Both the position numbers and the translations under genes were made by a program. A stretch of DNA of 64,000 bases from Thalassospira profundimaris WP0211 (GTDB lineage Bacteria > Pseudomonadota > Alphaproteobacteria > Rhodospirillales > Thalassospiraceae). The stretch is from positions 215,608-279,607 of the forward strand of contig NZ_AMRN01000008.1 in the NCBI RefSeq assembly GCF_000300275.1, in the 5' to 3' direction. Below the pieces are notes generated by a model that saw only the letters and a program-made list of their open reading frames with translations, did not search any database and had not been told where the DNA came from. The first letter of the stretch is position 1. Each line of letters begins with the position of its first letter. This document shows positions 59,172 to 64,000 of the stretch, in pieces.

Positions 59172-60014
59172 TTAACCTTCGGCCCAGCTTGCTTCGCGTT
59201 CAAGGATCGGCAGATCAGAATGATCGCCATCCATTTTCGGCAAGCAGTTCAAAAGTCCCTTGGTGTAGGGGTGTTTGGCTTCGTGCAGGGCGGAGGCCTT
59301 GATTTCTTCCACCACATGGCCCTGATACATGACCAGCACACGGTCGCAGAAGCTTGAAACCAGTTGCAGGTCGTGACTGATGAAAATCAGCGCCATGCCA
59401 CGATCGCGCACCAGATCATCAAGGATTGCCATCACCTGAAGCTGCACGGTGACATCAAGGGCCGAAGTCGGTTCATCGGCAATGATCAGTTCCGGATCAG
59501 GGATCAGCATCATGGCGATCATGACGCGTTGCCCCATGCCGCCCGATACTTCATGCGGGTAGGAATTGAACACGCGCTCTGGATCGCGAATTTTAACCGC
59601 ATCAAGCATATCAATCGCGCGGTGGCGGGCTTCCTTGGCGTTGACCTTGTGGTGTTCGCGGTAGGCCTCAATGATTTGATCGCCAATGGTCATGACAGGA
59701 TTCAGCGAATATTTCGGGTCCTGCATGATCATGGAAATGCGCGCACCGCGCACCTTGCGCCATTGTTTGGGCGTCAGGTTTGCCAGATCGACATCATGGA
59801 AGGTCATTTGATCGGCGGTAATTTTGCCGTTGGCCGCTGTCAGGCCAAGTATGGCACGCCCGGTCTGGGATTTGCCAGACCCGGATTCGCCCACAATTCC
59901 AAGCCGTTCACAGCCAAGATCAAACGAGACGCCACGTACAGCATGGACATCACCCTTTGGCGTATTGAATGTGACTTCGAGGTTTTTGACCGACAGAAGG
60001 GTTTCATTGGACAT
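59172..60014 (-). CDS. Dipeptide-type ABC transporter ATP-binding protein, DppD/OppD family
   Basis: A 280-residue ATPase from ATG 60014, next to the stop of the permease gene; the TTG at 60020 is in frame. Walker A GESGSGKSQT near 39, signature VSGGMGQRVMIAMML near 155, Walker B LIIADEPTSALDVT near 177 and FISHDLQLV. The C-terminal ASALHEAKHPYTKGLLNCLP carries the oligopeptide-type tail but lacks the four-Cys Fe-S cluster of E. coli DppD. It is coupled to the permease DppC. Confidence 0.92.
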   Translation of the reverse strand: MSNETLLSVKNLEVTFNTPKGDVHAVRGVSFDLGCERLGIVGESGSGKSQTGRAILGLTAANGKITADQMTFHDVDLANLTPKQWRKVRGARISMIMQDPKYSLNPVMTIGDQIIEAYREHHKVNAKEARHRAIDMLDAVKIRDPERVFNSYPHEVSGGMGQRVMIAMMLIPDPELIIADEPTSALDVTVQLQVMAILDDLVRDRGMALIFISHDLQLVSSFCDRVLVMYQGHVVEEIKASALHEAKHPYTKGLLNCLPKMDGDHSDLPILEREASWAEG

Positions 60015-60016
60015 GA

Positions 60017-60940
60017 TCAATCGCCTCCACGCGGGTCAAGAACATCACGCAGGCCATCACCCAGAAGGTTAAAGCCAAGGCTGACAATCAGAATGGCAAT
60101 ACCCGGAACCGTGGCAACCCACCATTGTTCAAGCAGGAACTGACGGCCATCAGAAACCATAGCCCCCCATTCCGGCATCGGCGGCTGTGCACCCAGACCA
60201 AGGAAGCCAAGACCAGCTGCAATCAGGATCATGCCCGCCATATCAAGGGTCACACGCACAACAAGCGAGCTGATGCACATCGGCATGATGTGACCGGTTA
60301 TCAGACCCATATTTGATGTGCCCTGAAGACGGGCGGCCTCGATGAAGTCGGATTTGCGCACCGTGATGGTTTCAGCGCGTGCGATACGGGCATAGGGCGG
60401 CCATGCGGTAATCGCGATGGCAAGAATGGCATTTTCAATCCCCGGGCCGAGGGCGGCCACAAAGGCCAGTGCCAGGATCAATTTCGGGAACGCCAGGAAG
60501 ACGTCGGTGATGCGCATCAGGGTCGCATCAATCCAACCGCCAAAGAACCCGGCCGCTGTGCCCACCAGAAGCCCGACAGGGGCGGCGGTAATTGCCACGA
60601 GGCCAACGATCAGAAGGGTATATTGCGCGCCAAAGATCACACGGGACAGGATGTCACGGCCCAGTTGATCTGTGCCAAACCAGTGTTCGGCGCCGGGTGG
60701 CTGAATACGGTTGGTAAGGTCAGCTGCCAGCGGATCATAAGGGGCGAGAAGCGGGGCAAAGATCGTTACCAGAATAAGGCCGATCACGATCGAAAGGCCG
60801 ATCATGGCAAGCTTGTTTTCGGTAAATTTCAACCAGCCCAGCCAGACGCGGCCACATTTTGCCTGCCAGCGCGATTGCGGCGCATCAGATGTCAGCCATT
60901 GTTTCAGGCCGGTTTGCGAAGTGTTTGTTTGTGTTGTCAT
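60017..60940 (-). CDS. Dipeptide-type ABC transporter permease, DppC/OppC family
   Basis: A 307-residue permease. An N-terminal cytosolic part of about 35 residues is followed by six membrane helices. The EAA loop is IEAARLQGTSNMGLITGHIMPMC near 205-227. It begins 2 bp after the DppB stop and has GGAG 6 bp before the ATG. GAEHWFGTDQLGRDILSRV near 82-100 is a clear OppC/DppC hallmark. Confidence 0.93.
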   Translation of the reverse strand: MTTQTNTSQTGLKQWLTSDAPQSRWQAKCGRVWLGWLKFTENKLAMIGLSIVIGLILVTIFAPLLAPYDPLAADLTNRIQPPGAEHWFGTDQLGRDILSRVIFGAQYTLLIVGLVAITAAPVGLLVGTAAGFFGGWIDATLMRITDVFLAFPKLILALAFVAALGPGIENAILAIAITAWPPYARIARAETITVRKSDFIEAARLQGTSNMGLITGHIMPMCISSLVVRVTLDMAGMILIAAGLGFLGLGAQPPMPEWGAMVSDGRQFLLEQWWVATVPGIAILIVSLGFNLLGDGLRDVLDPRGGD

Positions 60941-60942
60941 GA

Positions 60943-62010
60943 TTATCTCCGCGCTCTGGGATCGAGCAGGCGGTAAAGCACGTCAGAAAGCATATTCACG
61001 CTGATAAAGACCGCACCGACCACAATCGTGCCACCAAGAACCGCATTCATATCGGCGTTGAGCAACGAGTTGGTGATGTAAAGGCCAAGCCCCGGCCAAG
61101 CGAAGACGATTTCGGTCAAGACCGATCCTTCGAGCAGGTTGGCGTATGACAGCGCAATTACGGTTACGAGCGGAACCATGACATTGCCAAGGGCGTGGCG
61201 CCAGATGATGCGATGTTCGGAAATGCCTTTGACCCTAGCGGTCAGGATGTACTCCTGACTCAGCTGTTCGAGCATGAAGGAACGGGTCATGCGGGCGATA
61301 TAGGCCAACGAGAAATAGGCCAGGATCGAGGCAGGCAGAACAATGTGCGAGACCGCATTCCAGAACAGGTCTATGTCGCCTTCGATCAGGGTATCAACCA
61401 GCATCAGACCTGTGGTGGGTTCAATGAAGTCAACGTAGAACGAATCAAGACGCCCTGGACCAGCAACCCAGTCGAGCTTCATGTAAAATACCAGAAGCCC
61501 CATCAGACCCAGCCAGAAGATCGGCATGGAATGGCCGGCGAGACCGATCACGCGAACCACGTGGTCCGGCCATTTACCCTTGTTGATAGCGGCAAATACG
61601 CCAGCGGGAATACCCAAAGCAACACCGATGATCGTGGCAATGGTTGCCAGTTCAAGAGTGGCCGGGAAGACGCGCTTGATGTCGTAAAGCACAGAGTTGG
61701 AGGTCAGCACGGATTGGCCGAAATCGCCCTGCAAGACATTGGAAACATAGATAAAAAATTGCTGCCAGAGCGGCAGGTTAAGCCCCATTTCTTCGCGCAC
61801 ACGGTTGTACGTGCTTTGCGATGCATGATCACCAACAGCGGCCAGCACCGGATCAATCGGCAAGACGCGACCGATCAGGAATGTGACAAGCAGCAGGCCA
61901 AAAAATGTAATGGCAAGCGAGAACACCAGCCGCAGGAAAGTTCCCGTCGGGCCGGAAGCGAAACGGGCGCGGTTGCGCCCGTCCCGTTTTTTGCGTTTAA
62001 CAGCGGACAT
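60943..62010 (-). CDS. Dipeptide-type ABC transporter permease, DppB/OppB family
   Basis: A 355-residue permease with six or seven helices and a longer Lys/Arg-rich cytosolic N-terminus. The family start VFSLAITFFGLLLVTFLIGRVLPIDPVLA is near 30-60, and the EAA loop is ILTARVKGISEHRIIWRHALGNVMVPL near 262. It is 26 bp after the binding-protein gene and forms the channel with DppC. Confidence 0.93.
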   Translation of the reverse strand: MSAVKRKKRDGRNRARFASGPTGTFLRLVFSLAITFFGLLLVTFLIGRVLPIDPVLAAVGDHASQSTYNRVREEMGLNLPLWQQFFIYVSNVLQGDFGQSVLTSNSVLYDIKRVFPATLELATIATIIGVALGIPAGVFAAINKGKWPDHVVRVIGLAGHSMPIFWLGLMGLLVFYMKLDWVAGPGRLDSFYVDFIEPTTGLMLVDTLIEGDIDLFWNAVSHIVLPASILAYFSLAYIARMTRSFMLEQLSQEYILTARVKGISEHRIIWRHALGNVMVPLVTVIALSYANLLEGSVLTEIVFAWPGLGLYITNSLLNADMNAVLGGTIVVGAVFISVNMLSDVLYRLLDPRARR

Positions 62011-62036
62011 TACGACCGTTGTCTCCTTCGTCGAGA

Positions 62037-63626
62037 TTAGTCTTTGGTGACATAACGATAATAGTTGTTATCGAATGACGGACCGAGGACGAAGTTGTTC
62101 ACGTTACCGCGCATGGATGCGATCTCGGTTTCCTGGAACATGATCACGAACGGACCGTTTTCCAGAACTGCTTTCTGAAGGTCGACATACATCGCAGCAC
62201 GTTTCGCATCGTCGCGTTCCAGCGTGGCGGCATCGGTTTTTGCCGTCAAGTCACCGGCATCCCACGAGTTACGCCACGCAAGCGGCTTGGCAGCGGCATC
62301 GTCGGAGTTGTCCGGGTTCCATGCAAAGGTCGATGCGTTGGTGTGCGGATCCTGATAGTCCGGGCCCCAGCGACCGATATAGATATCGTGCTGACGGGCG
62401 CGGTATTTGGTCAGGGTCTGCTTGCCATCACCCGGAATGATTTCCAGATTGATGCCAGCCTGTGACCAGGTCGCCTGGATCGACTGAGCCATCGCCATGA
62501 TCGCGGTGGTGTTACGGGTATCCATGGTTACGCTGAACCCGTCCGGATAGCCGGCCTCGGCCAGAAGGGCCTTGGCTTTTTCGACATCCAGGGAATAGGG
62601 GTTCTCGTTATATGCGCCCAGGAAACCTTCAGGCAGGAAGGCCTGATGGATCTGCGAACGACCAGCCAGGATGGTTTCGGAAATGCCTTTGTAATCGACA
62701 AGGTATTTCAGAGCTTCGCGGACTTTCGGGTTCGACAGATATTCGTTTTTCTGCGACAGACCGAGATACCAAAGAGCACCTTTGCCCTTGGACATCATCT
62801 TGATGTCGTCATTGTCAGAAATGGCAGCCAGCTGATCGGCTTCAAGGTTACGGGCAATGTCGATATCGCCTTTTTCAAGGAGGAGCTGCTGAGCTGCGGC
62901 TTCCTTGACGCTCTGGATAATCACGCGCTTCATTTCTGGCGCGCCATCCCAGTAATCTTCATTGCCGGTCAGGCTAAGGCTTTCACCTGCGGTCCATTTG
63001 TTCAGTTTGAACGGGCCGGAGCCGGCATAGTTGGTTTTGAGCCACTCGTGGCCAAGGTCGCCGTCTACTTCATGTGCAAGGACTTCTTCCTTGTCGACAA
63101 CCGAGCCAACGCCAGCGGTCAGGCAGTACAGCACGAAGCTTGGTGCGTAAGGCTTGTCGACTTCCATGACCAGCGTGGAATCGTCGGTGGCGTAGATCTT
63201 TTCCTTGACGTTGTCGGCGGTGAAACCGAACTGGCCCAGAATGAAGGCCGGCGACTGATCCAGCAGGATCACGCGCTGCAAGGAGAAGGCCGCGTCTTCG
63301 GCGGTCAGCTCGTTGCCAGAGGCAAAGGTGATGCCGTCACGAATTTTGAAGGTAAAGGTCTTGCCGTCTTCGGAGACATCCCAGCTTTCGGCAACGACGC
63401 CATAGATCTTCGACACATCGTCATTGTCGAAACCGATCAGGCGGTCATAGGTGTTACCGGCATATTCAGCGCCCGAGAATTCGAAAATCTGTGCCGGGTC
63501 GAGCGTGATGATGTCATCAATGGCAAAAGCCATGACCAAAGCATTTTTCGGCGTTTCGGCCTGTGCCATCATAGGTGCGGTCGCGAGCGCGGTCCCCATG
63601 ACCAGCCCTGCAATAAATTTGCGCAT
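62037..63626 (-). CDS. Dipeptide/oligopeptide-type ABC substrate-binding protein (SBP_bac_5 family)
   Basis: A 529-residue periplasmic protein from ATG 63626, with GGAGG 7 bp upstream; the frame runs earlier to 63701. The signal peptide (MRKFIAGLVMGTALATAPMMAQA) ends near 23. The family signature is AESWDVSEDGKTFTFKIRDGITFASGNELTAEDAAFSL near 80-115. It is the first gene of the operon of six and sets substrate choice, presumably small peptides that the M19 enzyme then splits. Promoter elements are expected in the A+T-rich part of 63627-63850. Confidence 0.93.
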   Translation of the reverse strand: MRKFIAGLVMGTALATAPMMAQAETPKNALVMAFAIDDIITLDPAQIFEFSGAEYAGNTYDRLIGFDNDDVSKIYGVVAESWDVSEDGKTFTFKIRDGITFASGNELTAEDAAFSLQRVILLDQSPAFILGQFGFTADNVKEKIYATDDSTLVMEVDKPYAPSFVLYCLTAGVGSVVDKEEVLAHEVDGDLGHEWLKTNYAGSGPFKLNKWTAGESLSLTGNEDYWDGAPEMKRVIIQSVKEAAAQQLLLEKGDIDIARNLEADQLAAISDNDDIKMMSKGKGALWYLGLSQKNEYLSNPKVREALKYLVDYKGISETILAGRSQIHQAFLPEGFLGAYNENPYSLDVEKAKALLAEAGYPDGFSVTMDTRNTTAIMAMAQSIQATWSQAGINLEIIPGDGKQTLTKYRARQHDIYIGRWGPDYQDPHTNASTFAWNPDNSDDAAAKPLAWRNSWDAGDLTAKTDAATLERDDAKRAAMYVDLQKAVLENGPFVIMFQETEIASMRGNVNNFVLGPSFDNNYYRYVTKD

Positions 63627-63973
63627 GATGCGCCTCCCGATTGTTGTTGTGGGACTGCAGGCCAATGCGTGGACTGATCGGCTATCGAAAGGGAGGGCCA
63701 AAACGAGACGGGCTCAGCTTTATAACCATCCGGAGTTCTATCGACGCCTTCAGGCCCGACTAATTGCGGGGCGGCCTGCAGGTTCGCTTAGTGCATGTGG
63801 AGCTGAGCATAATTTATACGATTAATCAATGACCAGTCGGTCAGCAATGCTGTCTAAATCAGCAAATGGCACAACTTTCCCGAAAATGGATTTCTTAAGG
63901 TTGTGTGACGTCTTGGTGAAATTACCCATGCGGGTGGAACGGTGCTTTTACGCCGGGATTTGGCGTTAGAAAC
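63627..63973. promoter_or_regulatory. Upstream region of the dipeptide transporter operon
   Basis: A 347-bp gap holding the promoter of the minus-strand operon. A+T-rich DNA at 63805-63835 (ATTTATACGATTAATCAAT) is the most promoter-like part, and a GACCAGTCGGTCAGC dyad lies next to it. No coding frame is convincing. Confidence 0.35.
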
Positions 63974-64000
63974 AAAAAAGCGCCAGCGAAAAATCGCGGC
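63974..64000 (-). terminator. Likely terminator of a minus-strand gene beyond the window
   Basis: On the minus strand GCCGCGA-TTTT-TCGCTGGC forms a stem with one bulge, followed by GCTTTTTTGTTT. The stem reaches the window edge, so the gene it ends lies outside. Confidence 0.45.

Overview
The window comes from a marine-type alphaproteobacterium of the Rhodospirillales; the gene set and mid-50s G+C impression resemble Thalassospira. The clues are a class II (B12-dependent) ribonucleotide reductase, an NDUFA12-type complex I accessory protein followed by mlaD and a DUF2155 protein, paired YceI/cytochrome b561 genes, and dense Lrp, TetR and LysR regulation. The genus is an inference. I found no rRNA, tRNA or CRISPR array.

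Layout. 1-2451: a large FAD/Fe-S 2-hydroxyacid dehydrogenase (YdiJ type), cut by the window edge. 3138-6836 (minus): a NitT/TauT-type ABC transporter with a ureohydrolase, divergent from a LysR regulator. 8076-9206: a second LysR gene. 9205-11513: a low-G+C cassette flanked by 96-bp direct repeats of the 3' end of that LysR gene. It carries a repeat-containing peptide, a graspetide-type ATP-grasp ligase and a membrane protein. 11622-15144: patatin, TetR with twin operators, alpha/beta hydrolase, acetyltransferase. 15317-18533: cytochrome b561 and PepSY genes divergent from a two-component system whose sensor has an Asp/His-rich loop. 18793-19698: a lone A+T-rich DUF6615-like nuclease-type gene beside a 23-bp perfect hairpin.

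19701-32478: housekeeping and accessory metabolism (UbiH-like hydroxylase, SMR pump, epimerase, lipase-like lipoprotein, RidA, EamA exporter, EptA-like transferase, TetR, YjbQ, extradiol dioxygenase, AraC, DUF3185, isochorismatase-like hydrolase). 32577-36281: nrdJ, preceded by two NrdR-type boxes and a possible 46-codon upstream ORF. 37232-41231: NDUFA12, mlaD, DUF2155, then YceI, b561, YceI. 41311-44966: two paralogous chemoreceptors. 45267-53966: esterase, DinF-type MATE pump, Lrp regulator, GNAT/Rrf2 pair, RhlE-type RNA helicase, isochorismatase-like and alpha/beta hydrolases, small lipoprotein. 54122-57277: parE, YciA-type thioesterase, periplasmic protein. 57335-63626 (minus): a complete dipeptide-type ABC transporter with a membrane dipeptidase.

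The most unusual part is the 2.3-kb cassette at 9.2-11.5 kb. It looks like a horizontally acquired peptide-modification system inserted in the end of a coding gene with no recombinase of its own, and it preserves the host protein sequence. The nuclease-like single gene at 18.8 kb is a second accessory insertion. The rest is ordinary chromosomal backbone with several well-defined operators and terminators.
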